Source of the DNA: Shewanella ulleungensis
GTDB lineage: Bacteria > Pseudomonadota > Gammaproteobacteria > Enterobacterales > Shewanellaceae
Length of the DNA: 64,000 nt
Reading direction: 5' to 3'
Assembly (NCBI RefSeq): GCF_014648315.1
Contig: NZ_BMQW01000005.1
Coordinates: forward strand, 284,706 to 348,705
The notes below the pieces were generated by a model, which saw only the letters and a list, made by a program, of their open reading frames with translations, did no database searches and was not told the origin of the DNA. The translations under genes were made by a program, and so were the position numbers. Within the stretch, counting starts at the first letter, position 1. Every line of letters starts with the position of its first letter. Shown here piece after piece: positions 29,476 through 38,592 of the stretch.

Positions 29476-31221
29476 ATGAAATCACATATTGAATCTTTAC
29501 TAGAACAAACCCTCGAATCTTTTAAACAGCAAGGTATTGTGCCTGCTGATTTTCAAGCGCGCATTCAGGTCGATCGCACTAAAGATAAAAGTCATGGTGA
29601 CTTAGCGACTAACCTTGCAATGATGCTGACCAAAGTAGCCAAAAAGAACCCTCGCGAATTAGCTCAATTGATTATCGACACCTTACCCGCATCATCTCAC
29701 GTTGCTAAAGTCGAAATCGCAGGCCCAGGGTTTATTAACTTTTTTATCGACGACAATGCATTAGCAGACCAGCTACAACAAGCATTAAACGATGACCACT
29801 TAGGCGTGATCTTACCGACTAAGCAAACTATCGTTGTCGATTATTCATCGCCAAACCTAGCCAAAGAAATGCACGTAGGCCACTTACGCTCAACCATTAT
29901 TGGTGACAGCGTTGTCCGTGCACTTGAGTTTTTAGGTCATAACGTGATCCGTCAAAACCACGTTGGTGACTGGGGTACCCAATTCGGTATGCTATTGGCA
30001 TACATGGAAGAGCTACGCGCCGCCAATGGCGAACAAGCCAAAATGGAATTGTCTGATCTAGAAAGTTTTTATCGTGCAGCAAAAGTCCGCTTTGACGAAT
30101 CAACCGAGTTTGCCACCCGCTCACGCCAGCTAGTGGTTGCCTTACAATCGGGTGATGAATACTGTAATAAACTGTGGCGTGAGTTTAACGACATCTCACT
30201 CAGCCACTGCCATGATGTATACAAACGTCTAGGTGTGAGCTTAACCCGCGCAGATGTTCACGGCGAAAGTGCTTACAACGCAGACCTTGCACAAGTGGTT
30301 AAAGATTTAGATGCTCAAGGTTTATTAAGCGAAAGTAATGGCGCTAAAGTGGTATTCCAAGAAGAATTCCGCACTAAAGAAGGCGAACCTTTACCGGTTA
30401 TCATTCAAAAAGCAGATGGCGGTTATTTATATGCCACCTCAGATTTAGCAGCAATGCGTTACCGCTCAAGCGTACTCAAAGCCGACCGCGCGTTGTACTT
30501 TGTCGATTTACGCCAAGCGTTGCATTTCCAGCAAGTATTTAACCTTGCCAAATTAGCTAAATTTGTCCGTGCAGACATGTCTCTAGAGCACACAGGCTTT
30601 GGCACCATGAATGGCGAAGATGGTCGTCCATTTAAAACCCGCTCTGGTGGCGTAGTTAAACTAGTCGACTTATTAGATGAAGCTAACGTACGTGCACTTG
30701 AACTGGTACGCAGTAAAAATCCTGACATGGACGAAGCAACACTCACTGAAATCGCCCGCGTTGTCGGTATCAGCGCAGTTAAATACGCTGATTTATCTAA
30801 AAACCGCACTAGCGATTATATTTTCAGCTTCGAGCAGATGCTCAGCTTTGAAGGTAACACCGCACCATATTTGCTCTATGCCTATACTCGCGTAGCCGGC
30901 ATTTTCAAACGTGCTGAAGACATCGATTTAAGCCAGGCGAAAATCGCCCTTGAACACGAAAAAGAAAAAGACCTCGGCACCAAATTAGCTCAGTTTGGTG
31001 AAGTCCTTACCCGCATGACAGACAAAGGGTTACCACATGTATTGTGTGGCTACCTATATGAACTTGCGAGTGAGTTTTCAAGCTTTTACGAAGCCTGCCC
31101 AGTACTTGCCGCAGACACTGAAGCGCAAAAGCAAAGTCGTTTATTGTTATCGCAATTAACCGCTAATACGCTAAAAACAGGCTTGTCATTGCTTGGCATT
31201 GAAACTTTAGAGCGGATGTAA
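29476..31221 (+). CDS. argS: Arginyl-tRNA synthetase
   Basis: 581 residues, class I synthetase. N-terminal Add1 domain, then the HIGH-type motif HVGHLRST (about 132-139); the KMSK position reads FKTRSGG (about 384-390), the usual ArgRS departure. The C-terminal DALR anticodon-binding domain ends at the stop with [18 protein letters not shown]. It charges tRNA-Arg with arginine in the cytoplasm. The SPOR-domain gene starts 3 bases after the stop, so the two are coupled. No strong ribosome-binding site is seen before the ATG, but the N-terminus matches the family. Confidence 0.98.
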   Translation: MKSHIESLLEQTLESFKQQGIVPADFQARIQVDRTKDKSHGDLATNLAMMLTKVAKKNPRELAQLIIDTLPASSHVAKVEIAGPGFINFFIDDNALADQLQQALNDDHLGVILPTKQTIVVDYSSPNLAKEMHVGHLRSTIIGDSVVRALEFLGHNVIRQNHVGDWGTQFGMLLAYMEELRAANGEQAKMELSDLESFYRAAKVRFDESTEFATRSRQLVVALQSGDEYCNKLWREFNDISLSHCHDVYKRLGVSLTRADVHGESAYNADLAQVVKDLDAQGLLSESNGAKVVFQEEFRTKEGEPLPVIIQKADGGYLYATSDLAAMRYRSSVLKADRALYFVDLRQALHFQQVFNLAKLAKFVRADMSLEHTGFGTMNGEDGRPFKTRSGGVVKLVDLLDEANVRALELVRSKNPDMDEATLTEIARVVGISAVKYADLSKNRTSDYIFSFEQMLSFEGNTAPYLLYAYTRVAGIFKRAEDIDLSQAKIALEHEKEKDLGTKLAQFGEVLTRMTDKGLPHVLCGYLYELASEFSSFYEACPVLAADTEAQKQSRLLLSQLTANTLKTGLSLLGIETLERM

Positions 31222-31223
31222 TC

Positions 31224-31832
31224 ATGAGTCGCGACTACGCAAACCGCAAACCCAGAGCAAGTAAACCGAATAAAAGCCGTGCGCCAAAGCGTAAAAAAGC
31301 GCCTGCGCGTAGCTTTCCGTATTTGCCTGTATTTGTTGTGTTAGCGCTTATTGTCGGCTTTGGCTATTTTTTATGGTCGATTAACGGCAGCTCAGAAACA
31401 CAAGTCACTGAGCCTGCACAGCAACCAAAAAAGAAAACCGTACAAGCCGAAGTCACGCCGACACCTGCGGTCAAAAAAGTGGTTAAGCCAGACCCAAATG
31501 CATTACCACCTAAGCCACAAGAGAAATGGACATACCTTGAAGAGTTAGAAAACAAGGAAGTTGAAATTGATCTGCCGGCAACTGGGGTCGTTTCCAGTGG
31601 TATTTATCAAATGCAATGCGGCTCGTTTAGGCAAGAATCACAAGCCAATGAAATGAAAGCTCGTATTGCCTTTCAAGGAATGGAAGCACAAGTACGTCGC
31701 AGCGAAGGCGCTAACGGTATTTGGTACCGCGTAGTATTAGGTCCGTTCCCGAATAAACGCGAAGCTGAAACCAATCGCCATAAAATGCAAAAGTCTGGTA
31801 TTAACACCTGCCAAATTTGGTTATGGCAATAG
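31224..31832 (+). CDS. SPOR-domain cell-division protein (FtsN-like)
   Basis: 202 residues. A basic cytoplasmic start (MSRDYANRKPRASKPNKS), one transmembrane helix (about 32-52, LPVFVVLALIVGFGYFLWSI), a proline/lysine/threonine linker, and a C-terminal SPOR domain (about 127-202: YQMQCGSFRQESQANEMKA ... YRVVLGPFPNKREAE). SPOR domains bind denuded glycan at the septum. The layout is that of FtsN, and a gene like this next to argS and hslVU matches the ftsN-hslV-hslU order of E. coli. It is shorter than E. coli FtsN (319 residues). I call it FtsN-like rather than ftsN because other SPOR proteins share this form. Confidence 0.85.
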   Translation: MSRDYANRKPRASKPNKSRAPKRKKAPARSFPYLPVFVVLALIVGFGYFLWSINGSSETQVTEPAQQPKKKTVQAEVTPTPAVKKVVKPDPNALPPKPQEKWTYLEELENKEVEIDLPATGVVSSGIYQMQCGSFRQESQANEMKARIAFQGMEAQVRRSEGANGIWYRVVLGPFPNKREAETNRHKMQKSGINTCQIWLWQ

Positions 31833-31866
31833 CGCTAATCGGCCTATTAACGTGATAAATAATCAG

Positions 31867-31897
31867 CAGCCCTGTTCACTCGAACGGGGCTTTTTTT
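31867..31897 (+). terminator. Terminator after the SPOR-domain gene
   Basis: Stem AGCCCTG / CGGGGCT with one G-T pair, loop of about ten bases, followed by seven T. It lies 35 bases after the SPOR gene stop and just before the hslV promoter, isolating hslVU from argS transcription. Confidence 0.88.
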
Positions 31898-31905
31898 ATG
31901 CTGTC

Positions 31906-31933
31906 CTTGATATCTATCATTTTGACCCCATAT
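31906..31933 (+). promoter_or_regulatory. Sigma-32 (heat-shock) promoter of hslVU
   Basis: -35 element CTTGATA (31906-31912), 13-base spacer, -10 element CCCCATAT (31926-31933). This matches the sigma-32 consensus (CTTGAAA, 13-15 bases, CCCCATNT) at all but one position and is placed about 58 bases before the hslV start, right after a terminator. E. coli hslVU is a known sigma-32 operon. Confidence 0.88.
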
Positions 31934-31990
31934 CCAATTTAATCATGAATCAACAATTGCATTCGTTGATGCATTTAAAGAGGATTTACC

Positions 31991-32515
31991 GTGACTACTA
32001 TTGTATCCGTACGCCGCAACAACCAAGTTGTCATCGCTGGTGATGGCCAAGTATCTTTAGGCAATACCGTCATGAAAGGCAACGCACGTAAGGTGCGTCG
32101 TTTGTATCATAATAAGGTATTAGCTGGATTTGCCGGTGGTACAGCCGATGCATTTACTCTTTTTGAGCGCTTTGAAGCCAAGCTCGAAATGCATCAAGGC
32201 CACTTATTAAAGTCTGCAGTTGAGCTCGCCAAAGACTGGCGTACCGACAGAATGCTGCGCAAGCTCGAAGCAATGCTTGTGGTTGCCGACGCTGAAGCCT
32301 CACTAATTATTACTGGAAACGGTGATGTGGTTCAGCCAGAACATGACTTAATAGCTATTGGCTCTGGCGGTAACTATGCCCAAGCATCAGCGTTAGCGCT
32401 ATTGCAAAATACCGAATTAAGCGCTCAAGAGATTGCAGAGAAATCTCTGACCATTGCTGGCGATATTTGTGTATTTACCAACCAATTTAAAACTATCGAA
32501 AAGTTAGACTACTAA
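31991..32515 (+). CDS. hslV: ATP-dependent protease peptidase subunit HslV
   Basis: 174 residues, GTG start with AGAGGA about 6 bases upstream. After removal of the initiator Met, Thr2 (sequence TTIVSVRRN) becomes the N-terminal nucleophile of this proteasome-like peptidase. The motifs [14 protein letters not shown] and GNARKVRRL are family signatures. Twelve HslV subunits stack between HslU hexamers to degrade unfolded or regulatory proteins such as SulA and sigma-32. hslU follows after 25 bases in the same operon. Confidence 0.98.
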   Translation: MTTIVSVRRNNQVVIAGDGQVSLGNTVMKGNARKVRRLYHNKVLAGFAGGTADAFTLFERFEAKLEMHQGHLLKSAVELAKDWRTDRMLRKLEAMLVVADAEASLIITGNGDVVQPEHDLIAIGSGGNYAQASALALLQNTELSAQEIAEKSLTIAGDICVFTNQFKTIEKLDY

Positions 32516-32540
32516 TTCGAGTGTTAATAAAGGAACAGTT

Positions 32541-33866
32541 ATGTCTGAAATGACTCCACGTGAAATTGTTCACGAACTAGATTCGCATATCATCGGCCAG
32601 AATAATGCCAAACGCTCTGTAGCAGTAGCCCTACGCAACCGCTGGCGCAGAATGCAACTTGAGCCAGCATTACGTCATGAAGTGACCCCTAAAAATATTT
32701 TAATGATTGGCCCTACCGGTGTCGGTAAAACCGAAATCGCGCGTCGTTTAGCTAAACTGGCTAACGCGCCGTTCATTAAAGTAGAAGCTACAAAATTTAC
32801 CGAGGTGGGCTATGTCGGTAAAGAAGTAGAACAAATCATTCGTGATTTAACTGACTCAGCGGTGAAAATGACCCGCGAGCAGCAAATGAAAAAATGCCGT
32901 CATCGGGCTGAAGAAATGGCCGAAGAACGTATTTTAGACGCGCTATTGCCTAAAGCAAAAGATGATTGGGACACTGAGCCAAAAGACGACTCAAACACCC
33001 GTCAAGTATTCCGCAAAAAACTGCGTGAAGGCCAATTAGACGACAAAGAAATTGAAATCGATGTAGCTGCGCCGCAAATTGGCGTTGAAATCATGTCACC
33101 TCCTGGCATGGAAGAAATGACTAACCAGCTACAAGGTTTATTCCAAAATCTTGGTCAAAGTACATCTAAACGTAAAAAGCTCAAAATTAAAGATGCCTTT
33201 AAGCAATTAGTTGAAGACGAAGCCGCCAAATTAGTTAACCAAGAAGATCTTAAAGAACAAGCCATCGAATTGGTTGAACAAAATGGCATCGTATTTTTAG
33301 ACGAAATTGACAAAATCTGTAAGCGCGGCGAAAGCTCTGGTCCAGATGTGTCTCGTGAGGGTGTTCAACGTGACTTACTGCCTTTAGTTGAAGGTTGTAC
33401 AGTGACCACTAAACACGGCATGGTTAAAACCGATCATATTTTGTTTATTGCATCGGGTGCATTCCAGATGTCAAAACCGTCTGATTTAATCCCAGAGCTT
33501 CAAGGCCGTTTACCGATCAGAGTTGAACTCGACGCCCTTACTGCGGCTGATTTTAAACGTATTCTAACAGAGCCATTTGCCTCGCTTACAGAGCAGCATG
33601 TCGCTCTGATGAACACCGAAGGCGTAACGATTGAGTTTACTGAATCAGGCATTGAACGTATCGCAGAAGCGGCATGGCAAGTAAATGAACGCACTGAAAA
33701 TATCGGAGCTCGTCGTTTACACACTGTGATGGAAAAACTGATGGAAGAGATCTCTTACGATGCATCTGAGAAATCAGGCTCAACCTTCATCATTGATGCA
33801 CAATACGTTAACGACCACCTTGATACCTTGGTACAAGATGAAGATTTAAGTCGCTTTATTTTATAA
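32541..33866 (+). CDS. hslU: HslUV unfoldase ATPase HslU
   Basis: 441 residues, AAA+ ClpX-related. Walker [16 protein letters not shown] (about 57-71), pore loop GYVGKEVE (about 90-97), the I-domain (about 110-240), Walker [12 protein letters not shown] (about 250-260), sensor regions and the C-terminus ending DLSRFIL, the tail that inserts into HslV. A AAGGA ribosome-binding site sits 8 bases upstream. It unfolds substrates and feeds them to HslV. Confidence 0.98.
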   Translation: MSEMTPREIVHELDSHIIGQNNAKRSVAVALRNRWRRMQLEPALRHEVTPKNILMIGPTGVGKTEIARRLAKLANAPFIKVEATKFTEVGYVGKEVEQIIRDLTDSAVKMTREQQMKKCRHRAEEMAEERILDALLPKAKDDWDTEPKDDSNTRQVFRKKLREGQLDDKEIEIDVAAPQIGVEIMSPPGMEEMTNQLQGLFQNLGQSTSKRKKLKIKDAFKQLVEDEAAKLVNQEDLKEQAIELVEQNGIVFLDEIDKICKRGESSGPDVSREGVQRDLLPLVEGCTVTTKHGMVKTDHILFIASGAFQMSKPSDLIPELQGRLPIRVELDALTAADFKRILTEPFASLTEQHVALMNTEGVTIEFTESGIERIAEAAWQVNERTENIGARRLHTVMEKLMEEISYDASEKSGSTFIIDAQYVNDHLDTLVQDEDLSRFIL

Positions 33867-34023
33867 GCCTAAGCTTAAATCACGTCGCTATTGATATAGC
33901 TTATATCGACATAAGGCGATGGGCGCTAACCGTCACAAATAGTCTTAACAACAATAGGATTAACAGCAAAATCGCGTATGATAATAAGCGATTTAGTGTT
34001 AATCCTTTTTTATAGGTATCCCC

Positions 34024-34410
34024 ATGACTCAATCAACGCCAACTGTTAGTGGTATTAAGCTTAAGCGCCAATCTAAGTTATTAGAAGTCACATTTGATAA
34101 CGGTCAAACCTACAACATCAGCTGCGAAATGCTGCGAGTCTTCTCCCCGTCTGCTGAAGTGCAGCGACATGGAGACCCTATATTGGTCACTCACAAGAAA
34201 GCGGTTAATATCAAAGCACTCGAACCTGTGGGTCATTATGCGGTAAAAATTACCTTTGATGATGGTCACGATACCGGCTTGTATTCTTGGCAGGTGCTAT
34301 ACAACTTATGCAGTAATCAAGCTGAGTTATGGCTACAGTATTTAGCCAGATTGCGCGCGGAAAAAGGCTCAAGAGAACCACTGATTGATATGAATATTAA
34401 GTATTCGTAG
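34024..34410 (+). CDS. DUF971 (GBBH-like N-terminal domain) protein
   Basis: 128 residues. A single DUF971 / gamma-butyrobetaine hydroxylase-like N-terminal domain: LEVTFDNGQTYNISCEMLRVFSPSAEVQRHG, VGHYAVKITFDDGHDTGLYSW. In hydroxylases this domain binds zinc; here the oxygenase part is absent. Free-standing copies are common near hslVU in gammaproteobacteria, but their function is not known; some related proteins take part in iron-sulphur handling. It starts 157 bp after hslU, with a weak ribosome-binding site. Confidence 0.85.
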   Translation: MTQSTPTVSGIKLKRQSKLLEVTFDNGQTYNISCEMLRVFSPSAEVQRHGDPILVTHKKAVNIKALEPVGHYAVKITFDDGHDTGLYSWQVLYNLCSNQAELWLQYLARLRAEKGSREPLIDMNIKYS

Positions 34411-34513
34411 CAGTAGTCGCGTTAACCCTTTGCGTAACTTTACACATCATGGTCAGCGGTTGACACTCAAACGATTAATCTAGGTATTATGATTCAATCG
34501 TAATGAGGTTTTT

Positions 34514-34741
34514 ATGAAACAGTTAATTCCCACACCAGCATCAAAAGTTAAAGTATTGCTAGTAATAATGACCTTGGTTAGCTTAAGTGGTTGTGCTCCA
34601 TTTTTTCACCGAGGACACTTACAGCCCCCTGTAAATAAAGTTGTAACCCAAAAAGTGATCGTCGTAAAACCAACGGCATATAACATTATCAACGTTGATA
34701 ACGCGCACAAAAAAGATGTTGTCATCATTCGAAAACGTTAA
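34514..34741 (+). CDS. Small predicted lipoprotein, function unknown
   Basis: 75 residues. A lipoprotein signal with lipobox LSGC (Cys 27) follows a rather long N-region. The mature part is about 49 residues, rich in K, V and N (KVVTQKVIVVKP ... KKDVVIIRKR), strongly basic. GAGG lies about 6 bases upstream of the ATG, and a terminator follows the stop by 12 bases, so this looks like a real gene. I do not recognise the family. A basic lipoprotein of this size could bind peptidoglycan or lipopolysaccharide, but that is only a guess. Confidence 0.72.
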   Translation: MKQLIPTPASKVKVLLVIMTLVSLSGCAPFFHRGHLQPPVNKVVTQKVIVVKPTAYNIINVDNAHKKDVVIIRKR

Positions 34742-34752
34742 ATGACGCTAAT

Positions 34753-34782
34753 AAAAATGCCAGCATTTCTGCTGGCATTTTT
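34753..34782. terminator. Bidirectional terminator between lipoprotein gene and acnB
   Basis: A perfect 13-bp stem (AAAAATGCCAGCA / TGCTGGCATTTTT) with a TTTC loop between two convergent genes; T runs on both strands. It can end both transcripts. Confidence 0.93.
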
Positions 34783-34807
34783 AGTTCAACTATTAACTAG
34801 TTCAAAC

Positions 34808-37405
34808 TTAAACAGCTGATTGGAAAATCACGCTGTCGGCTTTCTTAGTGTAAGAGTCGATCTGGTCGAAGTTCAAATAACGGTAAGTATCAGCTGCTGT
34901 TGCATCTAATTCTTTAGCGTAGTTTTGATATTCTTCAACTGAAGGTAAACGACCTAGTAACGCTGCTACAGCGGCTAACTCAGCTGATGCTAAATATACG
35001 TTTGCGCCAGTACCTAAACGGTTAGGGAAGTTACGCGTAGACGTTGATACTACAGTAGCACCTTCAGCAACACGTGCTTGGTTACCCATACATAGAGAAC
35101 AACCAGGGATCTCGATGCGAGCACCGACACGACCGAAGATTGAGTAGTAACCTTCTTCCGTTAACTGATCGCGATCCATCTTAGTTGGTGGTGCAATCCA
35201 TAAGCGTGTTGGCAGTGTTTTGGCAAACTTGTCTAACATCTTACCGGTAGCACGGAAGTGACCGATGTTTGTCATACAAGAACCTACGAACACTTCGTCA
35301 ATCTTAGTTTGTGCAACGCTTGATAATAATACTGCATCATCAGGATCGTTTGGTGCACAAAGGATTGGCTCTTTGATGTCGTTTAAGTCGATTTCGATAA
35401 TTTCAGCATATTCTGCATCTTTATCTGCTTCCATCAACTCTGGGTTAGCAATCCACTCTTGCATGGCGGTAATACGACGTTCAATCGTACGACGATCGCC
35501 ATAACCTTCACTGATCATCCACTTTAACATCACGATGTTAGAGTTTAAGTATTCAATGATTGGCTCTTTGTCTAACTTAATAGTACAACCAGCAGCGCTA
35601 CGTTCTGCAGATGCGTCAGAAAGTTCGAATGCTTGTTCAACTTTCAGTTTTTCAAGGCCTTCGATTTCTAATACACGGCCAGAGAAAGCATTAATTTTGC
35701 CTTTTTTCTCAACCGTTAACAGACCCATTTCAATCGCTTTTAACGGGATAGCATGTACCAGATCACGTAGTGTGATACCTGGTTGCATTGTACCTTTAAA
35801 GCGAACTAAAACTGATTCAGGCATATCAAGAGGCATGACACCTGTTGCTGCAGCAAATGCCACTAGGCCAGAACCGGCTGGGAATGAAATACCAATTGGG
35901 AAACGAGTATGCGAGTCACCACCAGTACCTACGGTATCAGGCAGTAGCATACGGTTTAACCACGAGTGAATAACACCATCACCTGGACGTAATGCTACGC
36001 CACCACGGTTCATAATGAAATCAGGTAGCGTGTGGTGTGTGTCAACGTCAACTGGCTTTGGATAAGCCGCTGTATGACAGAATGACTGCATGGTTAAATC
36101 AGCGCTAAAACCTAAACAAGCTAAGTCTTTTAACTCATCACGTGTCATTGGGCCGGTAGTATCTTGCGAGCCAACAGAGGTCATTTTAGGTTCGCAATAT
36201 TGGCCAGGACGAATCCCTTTTACGCCACATGCTTTACCAACCATTTTCTGTGCAAGGGTAAAACCCTTGTTAGTCACAACAACATCTTGTGGACGTACGA
36301 ATACATCAGATGCTGGTAAGCCTAATGTTTCACGAGCACGGTCCGTTAAGCCACGACCGATGATTAATGGAATACGACCACCAGCACGAACTTCGTCTAA
36401 CAAAACGTCAGTTTTTAGTTCGAACGTAGAGATAACTTCGTCAGTACCGCCACGCTTTACAACGCCTTCGTATGGATAAATGTCGATTACATCGCCCATT
36501 TCCATTTTATCAACGTTAAGCTCAATCGGTAATGCACCCGCATCTTCCATGGTGTTGAAGAAAATTGGCGCAATCTTGTTGCCTAAACAGAAACCACCAG
36601 CACGCTTGTTTGGCACATAAGGGATATCATCGCCCATGAACCACAATACTGAGTTAGTGGCTGACTTACGTGAAGAACCTGTACCAACAACGTCACCAAC
36701 ATAAACAAGTGGATGACCTTTTTCTTTTAGGGCTTCGATTTCTTTAATTGGGCCAACTTCGCCAGACACATCAGGTACGATACCGTCACGGGCATTTTTC
36801 AGCATGGCAAGTGCATGCAATGGAATATCTGGACGTGACCATGCATCTGGTGCAGGTGAAAGATCATCAGTGTTGGTTTCGCCAGCCACTTTAAATACAG
36901 TTAACGTCACTTTGTCAGCAAGTTTTGGACGGTTTAAGAACCAATCTGCATTTGCCCAAGCTTCAACAACTTGTTTTGCTGATGCGTTACCCGCTTGCAT
37001 TTTCTCAACCACATCGTGGTAAGAATCAAACATTAATAAGGTGTTTGATAATGCTTTTACTGATAAAGGTGCTAATGCTGGGTTATCTAACTGAGCGATT
37101 AACGGCTCGATGTTATAACCGCCCTGCATTGTACCGAGTAATTCAACGGCACGATCAGCTGATAATATAGGTGATTTTACAGTGCCTTTGGCCACTGCAT
37201 CTAAGAATGCTGCTTTCACATAGGCAGCTTCATCAACACCTGGTGGAATACGGTTTTCTAATAAGTCGAGGATTAACGCCTCTTCACCCGCAGGTGGAGT
37301 CTCAACTAATTTTACTAATTCAGCCACTTGTTGTGCATCTAATGGCTTAGGGACTACACCCTCTGCGGCACGCTCTGCGACGTGTTTACGATATGCTTCT
37401 AGCAC
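34808..37405 (-). CDS. acnB: Bifunctional aconitate hydratase 2 / 2-methylisocitrate dehydratase
   Basis: 865 residues, the E. coli AcnB length. N-terminal HEAT-like domain (about 1-160), swivel domain, and catalytic domains. The [4Fe-4S] ligands are seen near residues 708 ([12 protein letters not shown]), 769 and 772 (GCSLCMGNQ). AcnB interconverts citrate and isocitrate in the TCA cycle and hydrates methylaconitate in the 2-methylcitrate cycle. Single-gene unit, convergent with the lipoprotein gene. The apoprotein of this family binds mRNA when iron is short; nothing in the sequence excludes that here. Confidence 0.98.
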   Translation of the reverse strand: MLEAYRKHVAERAAEGVVPKPLDAQQVAELVKLVETPPAGEEALILDLLENRIPPGVDEAAYVKAAFLDAVAKGTVKSPILSADRAVELLGTMQGGYNIEPLIAQLDNPALAPLSVKALSNTLLMFDSYHDVVEKMQAGNASAKQVVEAWANADWFLNRPKLADKVTLTVFKVAGETNTDDLSPAPDAWSRPDIPLHALAMLKNARDGIVPDVSGEVGPIKEIEALKEKGHPLVYVGDVVGTGSSRKSATNSVLWFMGDDIPYVPNKRAGGFCLGNKIAPIFFNTMEDAGALPIELNVDKMEMGDVIDIYPYEGVVKRGGTDEVISTFELKTDVLLDEVRAGGRIPLIIGRGLTDRARETLGLPASDVFVRPQDVVVTNKGFTLAQKMVGKACGVKGIRPGQYCEPKMTSVGSQDTTGPMTRDELKDLACLGFSADLTMQSFCHTAAYPKPVDVDTHHTLPDFIMNRGGVALRPGDGVIHSWLNRMLLPDTVGTGGDSHTRFPIGISFPAGSGLVAFAAATGVMPLDMPESVLVRFKGTMQPGITLRDLVHAIPLKAIEMGLLTVEKKGKINAFSGRVLEIEGLEKLKVEQAFELSDASAERSAAGCTIKLDKEPIIEYLNSNIVMLKWMISEGYGDRRTIERRITAMQEWIANPELMEADKDAEYAEIIEIDLNDIKEPILCAPNDPDDAVLLSSVAQTKIDEVFVGSCMTNIGHFRATGKMLDKFAKTLPTRLWIAPPTKMDRDQLTEEGYYSIFGRVGARIEIPGCSLCMGNQARVAEGATVVSTSTRNFPNRLGTGANVYLASAELAAVAALLGRLPSVEEYQNYAKELDATAADTYRYLNFDQIDSYTKKADSVIFQSAV

Positions 37406-37809
37406 GGCAACATTCCTCTTTGTTTGACGCCTGACGGCGAAACTCAGCGCACACAGTGTTACGCTGATAATTCCACAGGTTCGGGCTTGAAATCCGACAT
37501 TCAGTATACTACAGCTTTATAAAAGTATGAATCAGCTCACACTGTTAGAGGCATGAAATCAACTCGATTTATCTAGCTAATAATCAATTTAATCGCTTCG
37601 TGAATAAATTAAAATTAGACAATAGTTTGAAACGAGCTAAAAAACATTTTAATACATCAGGTTATGCTACACCCACCGATTAAACTGTGAACAAGAAAAT
37701 ATCGACTTCTTATGATGAAATATTTTTTAAAAAGCCTGTTTGGGTTGTACGTTATCACCAACATCGTGATAATTAGCGCAAAAGTGAATACCTTTAAGGA
37801 GTCAATGCT
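37406..37809. other. Divergent intergenic region between acnB and the HAD gene
   Basis: 404 bp holding the promoters of both divergent genes. AT-rich in its middle. A 37-codon frame (37712-37825) with a hydrophobic stretch overlaps the start of the HAD gene; see the findings. No clear operator was seen. Confidence 0.5.
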
Positions 37810-38475
37810 GTGTCTACCCAAATAAAAGCGGTTATTTTTGATATGGATGGAATTTTAATCGATTCTGAGCCCGCTTGGCAGTTAGCTGAACAAACTGTAT
37901 TAAACAGCTTTGGACTTAATTTGACCCTTGAAGAGGTTGAGCAAACTACAGGACTGCGTATCGACCAGGTGGTGAGTTATTGGTATCAACGTTTTCCTTG
38001 GCCACATTATGATAATACCGTGGCAGCAAATAAAATTGTTAATGAAGTCATCGCTCAGATCAATACAAAGGGTGAGCCTATGTTAGGCGTAATTGACTCA
38101 CTCGAAGCATGCAAGCGCCTTGGCCTTAAAATTGGTTTAGCGACGTCGTCGTCGTCACGAATTATTAAAGCCGTACTCGATAAGCTGGCTATTGGACATT
38201 ATTTTGAAGCATTAGAGTCTGCTGAGAATTTAGCTTACGGTAAGCCGCATCCTGAAGTGTATTTAAATTGTGCTAGCGCACTCGGTATTGCGCCAAGCCA
38301 ATGTATTGCCATTGAAGATTCGTTTAATGGCTTAATTGCTGCCCGAGCAGCTACTATGCAAACAGTCGCTATTCCGGCGCCACATACCGTTAATCAAGCT
38401 AAATGGGTAATTGCCCATCATAAGCTCGCTCACGCAGGATTATTACCCGCGCTGTTAGGGAACCTAGGCCGCTAA
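37810..38475 (+). CDS. HAD-family sugar-phosphate phosphatase (HxpB/YniC-like)
   Basis: 221 residues, GTG start with AAGGAG 8 bases upstream. HAD motif I DMDGILIDSEPAW (nucleophile Asp about residue 11), a helical cap, motif II LATSSSSRII, motif III Lys (GKPHPEVYL) and motif IV (IAIEDSFNGLIAARAA). Closest in pattern to the 2-deoxyglucose-6-phosphatase/beta-phosphoglucomutase-like group (E. coli HxpB, formerly YniC), hydrolysing small phosphorylated sugars. Substrate cannot be read from sequence. An intergenic repeat follows immediately after the stop. Confidence 0.87.
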   Translation: MSTQIKAVIFDMDGILIDSEPAWQLAEQTVLNSFGLNLTLEEVEQTTGLRIDQVVSYWYQRFPWPHYDNTVAANKIVNEVIAQINTKGEPMLGVIDSLEACKRLGLKIGLATSSSSRIIKAVLDKLAIGHYFEALESAENLAYGKPHPEVYLNCASALGIAPSQCIAIEDSFNGLIAARAATMQTVAIPAPHTVNQAKWVIAHHKLAHAGLLPALLGNLGR

Positions 38476-38580
38476 GCGGATAGTGCGCTTCGCTTCTAGG
38501 GCTGACTTCGTCCTGCTAGGGTCAGTGTCGCTGTTAAGATTTTATAGCTTCTAGTAGCGAAGCGTCCTAGGCTGTTGGCT
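38476..38580 (-). repeat. CTAG-rich intergenic repeat, copy A
   Basis: About 105 bp between convergent genes. Read on the minus strand it contains GCTTCGCTACTAGAAG, TATAAAATCT, CCTAGCAGGACGAAGTC and CCTAGAAGCG in the same order as the copies at 53353-53443 and 56053-56168. The family shares about three quarters or more of its bases by eye. Dense in CTAG, a tetramer that is rare in most enteric-type genomes. Confidence 0.8.
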
Positions 38581-38592
38581 TAGATAGACTGC

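Noticed and set aside
35535..35969. 144-codon plus-strand frame antisense to acnB
   Set aside because: Shadow of acnB; composition is the reverse-strand echo of conserved codons.
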